44,638 bases of DNA from Anaerolineales bacterium (GTDB taxonomy: Bacteria > Chloroflexota > Anaerolineae > Anaerolineales > UBA11579). Positions 17,104 to 24,418 of this stretch are shown piece after piece (the stretch's first letter is position 1; the number at the start of each line of letters is the position of its first letter). The position numbers and the translations under genes were made by a program. The stretch lies in NCBI GenBank assembly GCA_016932165.1, contig JAFGDK010000125.1, forward strand, positions 1 through 44,638. Direction: 5' to 3'. The notes under the pieces are model-generated. The model did not search any database. It was given only the letters and a program-made list of their open reading frames with translations, and was not told the origin of the DNA.

Positions 17104-17499
17104 GAGACCTCCAATAACAGGTCAATTATATCATTTAGGCGATTTTGAACAACAGCAACTATTGAAAAGGGTGCGATCAAATTCTGAAGAATCCAGTCAC
17201 AATCGATGATGGATTGGATCTTTTCCATCCAAATACCACCCTTGTTTTCCTCAAATCAAGCCAGCCTCTGCGCGGTGGGCAAATCGTTTCAGGAGGCCGC
17301 GCCCCCTGACACTTCTGATCCCCTTCCCTGGCTTGCATCAGCTGGGGCTGCATTTCCCTGCCTGTGGCTGGGGGAGGGGGCTGGGGATGGGGCTAAAACT
17401 TCGTTGCCATAAGTTTATTTCTTCAATTTTTGATTAGAGCCACTGAAAAATAATCTGATACGGGATGAAAATTCTGTTTTGCATATCCTGCCAACCGGC
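17104..17499. other. Intergenic region with G-rich dispersed repeat
   Basis: About 396 bp without a convincing gene. The left part (17104-17240) probably contains the promoter of the MBL-fold operon, but I could not assign convincing boxes. The 17281-17400 stretch contains C-rich blocks (CCCCCTGAC, CCCCTTCCCTGG) followed by the G-rich repeat listed separately, giving an imperfect inverted structure. Confidence 0.5.
17361..17396 (+). repeat. Dispersed G-rich intergenic repeat, copy 1 (G-quadruplex motif)
   Basis: Begins CCTGTGGCTGGGG and contains four G tracts of at least four bases with 1-2-nt loops (17370-17374, 17376-17380, 17383-17386, 17389-17392), ending in CTAAAA. Similar sequence occurs at 26671-26710 (same strand) and 44583-44618 (opposite strand), all intergenic. 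Confidence 0.7.
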
Positions 17500-18087
17500 C
17501 TATTTGGTAATTGAATAGACATAGCAGTCTCGCGGCGCTTTGTCGATATTGGGGTGGAAAAGCCAGCGGCGAAGGGTCCCTTCGCGTTGCATTCCGATTT
17601 TCTCCAACACTCGGGCTGAGGGGAGGTTATCCACATCACACACCGCCCAGACGCGGTAGATCGGCGGCTGGGCGATTGCCCACTCCACGATCAATTTGGC
17701 AGCTTCGGTGGCATAGCCTTGTTCCCAATAGTGGCGGGCCAGCACATAGCCCAAGTCGGCGCGGTGGTTATTGATTCGCAGTTCAACCATTCCGATCACT
17801 TCTTCGTTTTCTTTGAGGCATAGCACCCAGGGAAAGGCAGTGCCGGCCAACCAGACATTCTTGCAGCGCTTGAGGAAGTTTTTAGTATCGGCGATCGTTT
17901 CGTGGGGCTGCCAGTGCAGATAACGGGTCACAAGCCTGTCGGCAGCATAATTTTTATAGATGGAATCTGCGTCCTCGATCTCTGGCGGGCGTAAGGTCAG
18001 CCGGCTGGTTTCAAATCTTTCTGGGGGTCTCAAGGCTGGTCTCTTCTCGAATTGGGGGGTCAGATATTTTCCTCTGCTGGGATACAA
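17500..18087 (-). CDS. GNAT-family N-acetyltransferase (RimJ/RimL type)
   Basis: 195 aa as drawn. GNAT fold: FETSRLTLRPPEIEDADSIY at the start of the domain, EEVIGMVELRINNH, LGYVLARHYWEQGYATEA (acetyl-CoA pyrophosphate loop region), DVDNLPSARVLEKIGMQREGTLRR (motif B). This is the ribosomal-protein-Ser/Ala-acetyltransferase-like branch; the substrate (protein, antibiotic or small amine) is unknown. There is no in-frame ATG before the domain: the drawn start is TTG 18087, and TTG 18033 is an alternative with a GAGAAG-like sequence upstream. A minus-strand TACAAT at 18102-18097 could be its -10. Confidence 0.8.
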   Translation of the reverse strand: MYPSRGKYLTPQFEKRPALRPPERFETSRLTLRPPEIEDADSIYKNYAADRLVTRYLHWQPHETIADTKNFLKRCKNVWLAGTAFPWVLCLKENEEVIGMVELRINNHRADLGYVLARHYWEQGYATEAAKLIVEWAIAQPPIYRVWAVCDVDNLPSARVLEKIGMQREGTLRRWLFHPNIDKAPRDCYVYSITK

Positions 18088-18116
18088 TTCTTTAATATTG
18101 TATCATCTCCAACTGC

Positions 18117-18122
18117 TATAAT
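18117..18122 (+). promoter_or_regulatory. TATAAT -10 box, predicted leaderless start
   Basis: A consensus TATAAT lies 6 nt before the ATG at 18129, so transcription should begin at or within a base of the start codon. No Shine-Dalgarno sequence is present between them. No good -35 is visible (ATATTG at 16 bp is weak). The divergent gene is 41 bp away. Confidence 0.55.
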
Positions 18123-18128
18123 AAACCC

Positions 18129-18887
18129 ATGAGCGGATTTTTACTGAATCCTCACTGTACTTCAGGGGCAGAGGTGCTTTCTCAGGGTGAGACCGGGTGG
18201 CGGCTGGCTATTCCTGCTGGAGAACCAGGAGCTTACCGCCTGGCACAATTGGATGATTATCGAGTTTTACGGCGGCGAGATTTTGTCTGGCAGCCGCCCT
18301 GTACCATCTCTTTACAGGGGCGCGCTTGCGGAAAAAATCTCCCTGGCACCTGGGGTTTTGGATTGTGGAATGATCCATTCGGCGCTGGTTTGGCACATGG
18401 CGGGACACGCTTGCTGCCCGCACTGCCGCAGGCAGCCTGGTTCTTTTTTGCCTCTGATGAAAATTATCTTTCCTTCGGGGATAACAGCCCGGCTGCCGGA
18501 CCGCTGGCGGGTGTCTTTCGTTCTCCTCAGGTTCCGATGTGGCCATTTGCGCCTTTGGGCTTGGCACTGCCTTTGCTCCTGATCAAACCGGTCTCGCGCC
18601 TGGTGCGCAGAACGGCTGCAGCATTGATCCAGGAACGATCCGTCCGCCTGACTCATGACGTCACCCAGTGGCATCAGTACCAGATCGATTGGCTGCCGGA
18701 GATGGTCCGTTTTACTGTGGACCAGCAGGTGGTCTTGGAGAGCGAGGTCAGCCCTCGGGGCCCCTTAGGTCTGGTGATCTGGCTGGATAACCAGTTTGCT
18801 GCCTGGCGGCCGGATGGCAGTTTGAATTATGGTACACTCGAAACATCACAAGCCTGGATAGAAATCCAGGAGTTGAGGCGTACATGA
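18129..18887 (+). CDS. Concanavalin A-like (GH16-like) beta-sandwich protein
   Basis: 252 aa. Reads like a GH16/LamG-type beta-sandwich: TISLQGRACGKNLPGTWGFGLWNDPFG in the first half (listed here in parts) and the strand pair HQYQIDWLPEMVRFTVDQQ followed by GPLGLVIWLDNQFA in the second. The catalytic E-x-D-x-x-E motif of GH16 enzymes is not visible, so a carbohydrate-binding rather than hydrolytic role is likely. No signal peptide is apparent. It overlaps the next gene by ATGA and heads an operon of glycosyltransferases, which suggests a role with glycans. Start chosen at the first ATG, which is leaderless relative to the TATAAT box. Confidence 0.65.
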   Translation: MSGFLLNPHCTSGAEVLSQGETGWRLAIPAGEPGAYRLAQLDDYRVLRRRDFVWQPPCTISLQGRACGKNLPGTWGFGLWNDPFGAGLAHGGTRLLPALPQAAWFFFASDENYLSFGDNSPAAGPLAGVFRSPQVPMWPFAPLGLALPLLLIKPVSRLVRRTAAALIQERSVRLTHDVTQWHQYQIDWLPEMVRFTVDQQVVLESEVSPRGPLGLVIWLDNQFAAWRPDGSLNYGTLETSQAWIEIQELRRT

Positions 18888-19912
18888 ACCATCTGCATCG
18901 AATTTGCGTGGTGCCTGCTTATGCGGGCGTGGGAGGTCCGGCCAGTTTCAGCATGCGGTTTAGGGCAGGCGCTGAACGGCTGGGCATTGAAATCTGCACC
19001 GATCTTGACGACCATCCCTATGACGCCGTCCTGGTGATCGGGGGTTCCCGGCAGTTGGTAAAACTCTGGCAGGTGAGACAGGCCGGAATTCCTATCGTGC
19101 AGCGGCTGGATGGGTTCAATTGGCTTCACCGCAGAGTGAAGACCAGTCTGACCTATCGAGCAGGCGCAGAAATTCGAAACTGGATTTTGCGCATCATACG
19201 CCGCCATCTCGCCACCCGGATCGTGTACCAGAGCAAGTTCGTGGTGCATAGATGGAACCAGACCTTTGGCGAGGTGGATAAACCTTATGATGTGATCCAC
19301 AATGGGGTCGATCTGGATGAATTCTCTCCACAGGGTTATGGTGCACCGCCAGATGACCATATGCGAATTGTAATGGTGGAGGGGACATACCTGGGCGGAT
19401 ATGATTTCAGCCTGAAATTAGGTATTGACCTGGCAAATCTGCTTCAAGAGCAGTATCACCTTGAGGTGGAGCTTGTTGTTGCCGGGTTGATTCTGCCCGA
19501 ATTGCAGCAAAAATGGCAGCGCTATGCTCAAGTGCCGGTCACTTGGCTGGGGGTAGTGGACCGTTCAGAAATCCCTCAGCTGCACCGTTCTGCTCACGTG
19601 TTTTTTTCCGGGGAACTCCATCCTGCCTGCCCAAACGCGGTGATTGAAGCATTGGCTTGCGGTTTGCCGGTGGCAACTTTTGACACCGGTTCGCTTGCCG
19701 AAATTGTGACCGGGGATGCTGGACGGGTTGTTCCCTATCGTGCCGACTCCTGGTCTTTGGAAGAACCGGATCTTGCAGAGATGGGAGAGGCTGTCATGGA
19801 AATCTATCATAACCAGCCTCGCTTTCGTGACGCGGCCCGCCAGCGAGCTGAAAAAAGTTTTAATATTGTCGGTGTGGTGGATCAATATCTGGAGGCATTG
19901 CGGAGGGCATGA
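18884..19912 (+). CDS. Glycosyltransferase family 4 protein
   Basis: 342 aa GT-B fold retaining glycosyltransferase. The C-terminal Rossmann half carries VIHNGVDLDEFSP (about 145-157), VELVVAGLI, and the donor-binding stretch PACPNAVIEALACGLPVATFDTGSLAEIV (E-x7-E type motif, about 245-275). The N-terminal acceptor half starts ICVVPAYAGVGGPASF. Both ends overlap neighbours by 4-bp ATGA. Likely adds a sugar from an NDP-sugar to a surface glycan or glycolipid; donor and acceptor cannot be told from sequence. Confidence 0.88.
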   Translation: MNHLHRICVVPAYAGVGGPASFSMRFRAGAERLGIEICTDLDDHPYDAVLVIGGSRQLVKLWQVRQAGIPIVQRLDGFNWLHRRVKTSLTYRAGAEIRNWILRIIRRHLATRIVYQSKFVVHRWNQTFGEVDKPYDVIHNGVDLDEFSPQGYGAPPDDHMRIVMVEGTYLGGYDFSLKLGIDLANLLQEQYHLEVELVVAGLILPELQQKWQRYAQVPVTWLGVVDRSEIPQLHRSAHVFFSGELHPACPNAVIEALACGLPVATFDTGSLAEIVTGDAGRVVPYRADSWSLEEPDLAEMGEAVMEIYHNQPRFRDAARQRAEKSFNIVGVVDQYLEALRRA

Positions 19913-21033
19913 CAACTGAGATTCGCTTCAATGGACGGCTGGGTCTTCAGCAGCGCGTCTTGCCAGATTACCGGGTGCCATTCTTTGAGCAGCTTGGCGC
20001 GTTATGCGAGGGCGGATTCAGTTTGTTTGCCGGCCAGCCGCGAGAGAGAGAGGCGATCAAAACAGCCAGCCAGTTGAACATCGGAAAACTGGTTCCAGCT
20101 CAAAACCGGCACATCTTGGGCGGAGGATTCTATCTGTGCTTTCAGCCTGGAATTATCGGTTGGCTGGAAGGCTGGCAGCCAGATGTTTTGATCGTAGAGG
20201 CCAATTCGCGCTATCCCAGTACCCGGCAGGCGATTCGCTGGATGAAAAGCAGACAGCGGCCGGTGCTTGGCTGGGGCTTGGGCGCGCCTCCTCCGGCAGG
20301 AGTGTTGAAAGGGTTGCAGCAGCGGGTGCGAGCAGACTTCCTGGCACAGTTGGATGGGGTCATTGCCTACAGCCAGCGCGGCGCGCAGGAATATCAGTCT
20401 CTGGGTCTGTCAGCAGACAGAGTATTTGTCGCCCACAATGCGGCTGCACCTCGCCCTGTTTCGCTGCCGCCAGCGCGACCAGAGACTTTTGAGCGCGGCT
20501 CAGTTCTATTTGTCGGGCGGCTGCAATCCCGCAAACGCCTGGAGATGCTCTTCCAGGCCTGTGCTGAGCTGCCTGAGGAACAGCAGCCGGAATTGGTGAT
20601 TGTCGGCGATGGCCCAGCTTATGCGGAATTTAAAGCGCAGGCGGAAGCAATTTACCCTGAAACTTTATTCGCGGGCGCCAGGCATGGCGAGGAACTGGCT
20701 CCTTATTTTGCGAATGCTGATCTTTTTGTGCTCCCCGGAACCGGCGGCCTGGCTGTGCAGCAAGCCATGTCTTCTGGACTGCCGGTGATCGTCGCGCAGG
20801 GAGATGGCACCCAGGAAGACCTGGTCAGGCCGGAGAACGGCTGGTTAATCCAGCCTGGGAGCCAACAAAGCCTGAACCAGGCGCTGGCTGATGCACTCTC
20901 AGACCCTATCCGCCTCAGGGAGATGGGAGCGGAGTCATACCGCATCACAGCTGAAGAGATCAATTTGCAACAAATGGCCGCCAGCTTTGTCCGGGCTGTG
21001 AATCATGTGCAGCAAGCACTGCTGGCGAATTAG
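19909..21033 (+). CDS. Glycosyltransferase family 4 protein
   Basis: 374 aa GT-B glycosyltransferase. Visible: LDGVIAYSQRGAQEY at the end of the acceptor domain, VLFVGRLQSRKRLEMLFQA (about 200-218) opening the donor domain, LVIVGDGPAY, then a donor pocket ANADLFVLPGTGGLAVQQAMSSG and LPVIVAQGDGTQEDL. The canonical first Glu of the E-x7-E motif is replaced in the GTGGLAVQQAM segment, so donor binding may differ from typical GT4 enzymes. It is coupled by ATGA to the preceding GT4 gene and probably acts in the same glycan pathway. Confidence 0.85.
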   Translation: MTTEIRFNGRLGLQQRVLPDYRVPFFEQLGALCEGGFSLFAGQPREREAIKTASQLNIGKLVPAQNRHILGGGFYLCFQPGIIGWLEGWQPDVLIVEANSRYPSTRQAIRWMKSRQRPVLGWGLGAPPPAGVLKGLQQRVRADFLAQLDGVIAYSQRGAQEYQSLGLSADRVFVAHNAAAPRPVSLPPARPETFERGSVLFVGRLQSRKRLEMLFQACAELPEEQQPELVIVGDGPAYAEFKAQAEAIYPETLFAGARHGEELAPYFANADLFVLPGTGGLAVQQAMSSGLPVIVAQGDGTQEDLVRPENGWLIQPGSQQSLNQALADALSDPIRLREMGAESYRITAEEINLQQMAASFVRAVNHVQQALLAN

Positions 21034-21052
21034 TCATACCTGGAGAATGCAG

Positions 21053-22003
21053 ATGGACACAAAATTAACCCTGTTGGTGGTGATCTTACACAATCTTGAC
21101 CTGCTGCAGGAATTGCTGGATGCCTGGGCCAAAGTCGGCATCCCGGGGACAACCTTACTGCCCAGTATAGGCGGTTACCAGGCGGTCAACCAGCTCCAGC
21201 GAGGTGGATTGGCCAGCTTGTTAAGTATCATGGAGCAGGCCAGCCCCAGCCAGCGGCTGATCCTTAGTCTGATCGATAATCCAAATACGCTGGCAACCGC
21301 CATTTCTGAGGCTGAACGCGTGGTGGGTGGATTTGACAGGCCGCACAGCGGGATTCTCTTCACCCTGGATGTGACCGACGCGTTGGGCCTGCGCAAGTGG
21401 GGCGACACGCGTAAATTGGAAAATAACGCTTTAAGCCAGGCGGAGGAGAAAAAATTAAAAGACCGCGGCGCTGAAAATCTGCTCAGCTGGTTTGAGGAAG
21501 AAGTGCGGGATTTGCACGGTGAAAAAACACTAACCGGCTGGCGCAGGCAGCGCAAGCAACTGGTTTCTGTGGTCTTCAAGACGCATCTCAATGATCCGGC
21601 CATCGTCACCGTGGACGATGATCTTAAAGCGGTCACCCAGGCTTTTATCAATCACCCGCATGTTTCGATGGTCTGCGTGGAAAACCGGGCCGGGCGGCTG
21701 GTGGGCATTATTCGACAGACCACTTTTGCCGAAATGATGCTTGTTCCGGCTATGCCGGAACAGTATATCCAGAAACCAGATTTATATGAGAAGGCGATCG
21801 CCTATGTCCGTATGGATCCGGAACAGCGTGCGTTTGATATCATGGAAGAGCCGGTCTTTGTGCTTAACGAAGCAAATCTGGAGCAAGCGTTTTTGTGCTT
21901 CCAGCAGTACGGGCTGACCGGGCTGCCGATCGTGAATAAACATTACCGGGTAACCGGTTACCTCACCTTGACTGAACTGCTGGATGTTTATTTCAGGCGT
22001 TAA
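21053..22003 (+). CDS. PII-like domain fused to CBS pair, putative energy/nucleotide sensor
   Basis: 316 aa from ATG 21053, which is preceded by TGGAG at 7-nt spacing; a longer reading to 21005 overlaps the previous gene and lacks such a site. Residues 1-105 look like a GlnB/PII-like ferredoxin fold (TLLVVILHNLDLLQELLDAW, GIPGTTLLPSIGG, and GILFTLDVTDALGL at the third strand). A charged helical linker (about 115-180) leads to two CBS-like units (VTVDDDLKAVTQAFINHPHVSMVCVEN... and EPVFVLNEANLEQAFLCFQQYGLTGLPIVN...), which bind adenosyl nucleotides in known proteins. Probably a cytoplasmic sensor that regulates a partner; the partner is unknown. Convergent with the next gene at 2 bp distance. 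Confidence 0.7.
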   Translation: MDTKLTLLVVILHNLDLLQELLDAWAKVGIPGTTLLPSIGGYQAVNQLQRGGLASLLSIMEQASPSQRLILSLIDNPNTLATAISEAERVVGGFDRPHSGILFTLDVTDALGLRKWGDTRKLENNALSQAEEKKLKDRGAENLLSWFEEEVRDLHGEKTLTGWRRQRKQLVSVVFKTHLNDPAIVTVDDDLKAVTQAFINHPHVSMVCVENRAGRLVGIIRQTTFAEMMLVPAMPEQYIQKPDLYEKAIAYVRMDPEQRAFDIMEEPVFVLNEANLEQAFLCFQQYGLTGLPIVNKHYRVTGYLTLTELLDVYFRR

Positions 22004-22005
22004 TC

Positions 22006-24393
22006 TCAGTCTATCAGTCTGCGGGACAGGTTTTCCTGTTCCTGAGGAGTTATCAGATCGAGGGGGTGGTATTTTTCCTGGTAACCTGCGCCTAAATAGC
22101 CGCTGATATCTTCAATGACTTTTACCTGTTTGGTGCCCAGATCGTAAGAAAGCGCCAATAAATGTTCAGGGTTCAACGTGGGAAGGTATTGATCCTGAAT
22201 ATTTCCGCCCAGGACACTTAATCCGGGGAAATCGGGTACGGTTATCTTTTGATAGGAATACGCAAATTGATTTACCTTTGAATCATAAAACACAAAAAAC
22301 GCACAGCGCGGTTCCCAGGAGGTGGTAATCAGCGGGCGGTGTGTGGTTTGGGTTCCATCTTCCCCATGCAGATAGAGATAGATTTGTGTGCCTTCCTCTA
22401 AGTCTGGGGCGAGATTGAATACCTGCTGGTAAAAGGATTTGGTTTCCTGCCAGCTTCTAATGAATGATTGCTGCACTTGCACATGCACGGCGGCACCCAG
22501 AAAGATTAGCAGAATCATACTGGCATTCACTGCAGAGGCAGATGCATTTTGGCCCCATCCCAGGCTGGTGGTGATAATTTGCAGAAGGGCGGACAAAATC
22601 AACACGGCACCCGGTACGGTAAAGATATTCACCCGGGATAGATGTCCCCAGATATTTGGCGGGTAATTGATGATGATCGGGAAGTAGCCGCCTGCCCACA
22701 GCAAGATACCAGCAGCCAGCTGCCAGCGATAGTTGCACTGAGTTTGTTGGGCAGCCTTCCGGGGATGATTCGCCTGTGCCGCCTGATTCGCGGCCAGATA
22801 GGCCAGGACACAAAAGATAAGTGCGGCTGCCAGAATGAGATAATTCTTCACTGTCAGCCAGCTGGCATCTTGATAGGGCGGCCAGAACCCGCCGAGGATC
22901 GTTCTGAATCCCCAGTTGATCGAGGGGATGATCCCTGAAAATACCTCGGTCAGGTGTCCGAACTTTGAATCCTGATAGAAAAGCGGCTGGATACCGAAAC
23001 GCCAGACGGGGAAGACAAGCGCCGGGAGATAATAGACTGCCAACCCGGCAGTTCTATCTTTCAGGCTGTTGAATGAAAAGATAAGCCCAATAACCAGCGG
23101 CCAGACCAGATAAACCCCGAACTGGCCTTCATAGATCAGCAGCCCGGCGAGCACCAGCACCACGGATGCCCACACATTGGCAATCCGATTGGATTCTAAA
23201 TATCTGGTAAACAAAAGCATGGCAGTCAGGGTGATGAGAAAAGCAAAGCGCGTGCCTAGCAGAGAGAGGTAGAAGTAGGTGTAGTCGCTGGGATAAACAA
23301 CACAAAGCAGCGCCCCCAGCAACGCCAGCCAGTCTTTATCCCCCAGCAATTTCTGGAGCAGCCGGTAGATCACCAACCCGATCAGGATGATCACCGCTAA
23401 CTGGATCACTTGCATCATGATCACGGCCTGATGGAGGGGGAAAATTTTTGAAATCACCCAGTGGAGAGAGAGATGCATCGGCCGGCGGGCGGCGTAGTCA
23501 AAGAATTGAAAGCTCCCCGCGTGGATCGGTTGGATGATCTGGCACCAGTCATCATTGAAGATCACCGGCGAAAGCTTGAAGCCAAAGATGATCAGCGGGA
23601 AGAGGATCAGCCACAGGTCTGTGGGGATGCGTCTGGGAAAACTAAATTTGTCAGCCTTTGCATTCGCAGGTTTTGTTTTAACTCGGATCAATCTTGCTGA
23701 AGCGATAAGTAGAGCTGAGAAGGCCAGGAGGGCGCCTTGGAGGGCAGCAAAGTTTAGGATGCGGTGCCAGGCCAGGCTTGGGAATGTATAGATCAGCCTG
23801 CCGGATGGCAGGGAAGCCTCATCCAGCGGGAATGAACTTGTCTTGCCCCGGGATTCGACCTGCATTGACCCGCAATCTGAGCAGCTGGCCAACTCAAAAT
23901 AGATGAACTGCCCAGGCTTACCAGACCAGTTGATTGGTTCTGCAGTGCCCTGTGTCTGGGTGAGGTGGCCGTAATTATTCAGGCTCCAACCCTTTTGCTT
24001 GCTGATCTGGTCAAAGTTTAAATCTGCGTACAGGTCTGTACCGTAAGATCTGATCGTCACCGGAGTTTGGCTGTTTTGTGGCGTCAATTGGATCGTTTGA
24101 ACTGGTAATAACGTGATGGTATAGGGCAGATCAAGATAATCTGCTTTGACCGAGACGATCAGGTTTAAAAACAGGAATAGAGCCAGGATCCCCTTCAGAA
24201 TTGTCTGGTTGAAATCGTAAGATTTGAACAGCAGGAACAATAAAGCGGCAATAAGGATCAGTAAAGCAAACACCAGGCTGAACCGCGTGAGGGAATTTAT
24301 GCCGAGATTTTGCAGGACAAGAAAATAAGCGGTATAGCTGATCAATGTGCCGCCCAAACCGCTGAGAACAATCGCTGTGATTTTCTCCTTCAT
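22006..24393 (-). CDS. Large polytopic membrane protein, possible GT-C glycosyltransferase
   Basis: 795 aa with roughly a dozen hydrophobic helices. Three N-terminal helices (about 5-83) precede an extracytoplasmic beta-rich region (about 85-205, with a CSDC pair at 171-174), then a second membrane block. After helix 260-277 comes FNDDWCQII (Asp281, Asp282), where GT-C glycosyltransferases carry their catalytic acidic residue(s) in the first large loop; RRPMHLSLHW follows. The C-terminal 130 residues are soluble. This supports, but does not prove, a polyprenyl-phosphate-sugar-dependent GT-C enzyme acting outside the membrane. Gap to the upstream FadF-like gene is 25 bp, so they may share a transcript despite unrelated roles. 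GAGGAAAG precedes the ATG. Confidence 0.65.
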   Translation of the reverse strand: MKEKITAIVLSGLGGTLISYTAYFLVLQNLGINSLTRFSLVFALLILIAALLFLLFKSYDFNQTILKGILALFLFLNLIVSVKADYLDLPYTITLLPVQTIQLTPQNSQTPVTIRSYGTDLYADLNFDQISKQKGWSLNNYGHLTQTQGTAEPINWSGKPGQFIYFELASCSDCGSMQVESRGKTSSFPLDEASLPSGRLIYTFPSLAWHRILNFAALQGALLAFSALLIASARLIRVKTKPANAKADKFSFPRRIPTDLWLILFPLIIFGFKLSPVIFNDDWCQIIQPIHAGSFQFFDYAARRPMHLSLHWVISKIFPLHQAVIMMQVIQLAVIILIGLVIYRLLQKLLGDKDWLALLGALLCVVYPSDYTYFYLSLLGTRFAFLITLTAMLLFTRYLESNRIANVWASVVLVLAGLLIYEGQFGVYLVWPLVIGLIFSFNSLKDRTAGLAVYYLPALVFPVWRFGIQPLFYQDSKFGHLTEVFSGIIPSINWGFRTILGGFWPPYQDASWLTVKNYLILAAALIFCVLAYLAANQAAQANHPRKAAQQTQCNYRWQLAAGILLWAGGYFPIIINYPPNIWGHLSRVNIFTVPGAVLILSALLQIITTSLGWGQNASASAVNASMILLIFLGAAVHVQVQQSFIRSWQETKSFYQQVFNLAPDLEEGTQIYLYLHGEDGTQTTHRPLITTSWEPRCAFFVFYDSKVNQFAYSYQKITVPDFPGLSVLGGNIQDQYLPTLNPEHLLALSYDLGTKQVKVIEDISGYLGAGYQEKYHPLDLITPQEQENLSRRLID

Positions 24394-24418
24394 CTTTCCT
24401 CTTTTTGTTTTTTGGGGC

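Noticed and set aside
17627-17635. Perfect DnaA box TTATCCACA
   Set aside because: Single occurrence inside the GNAT coding sequence; no companion boxes.
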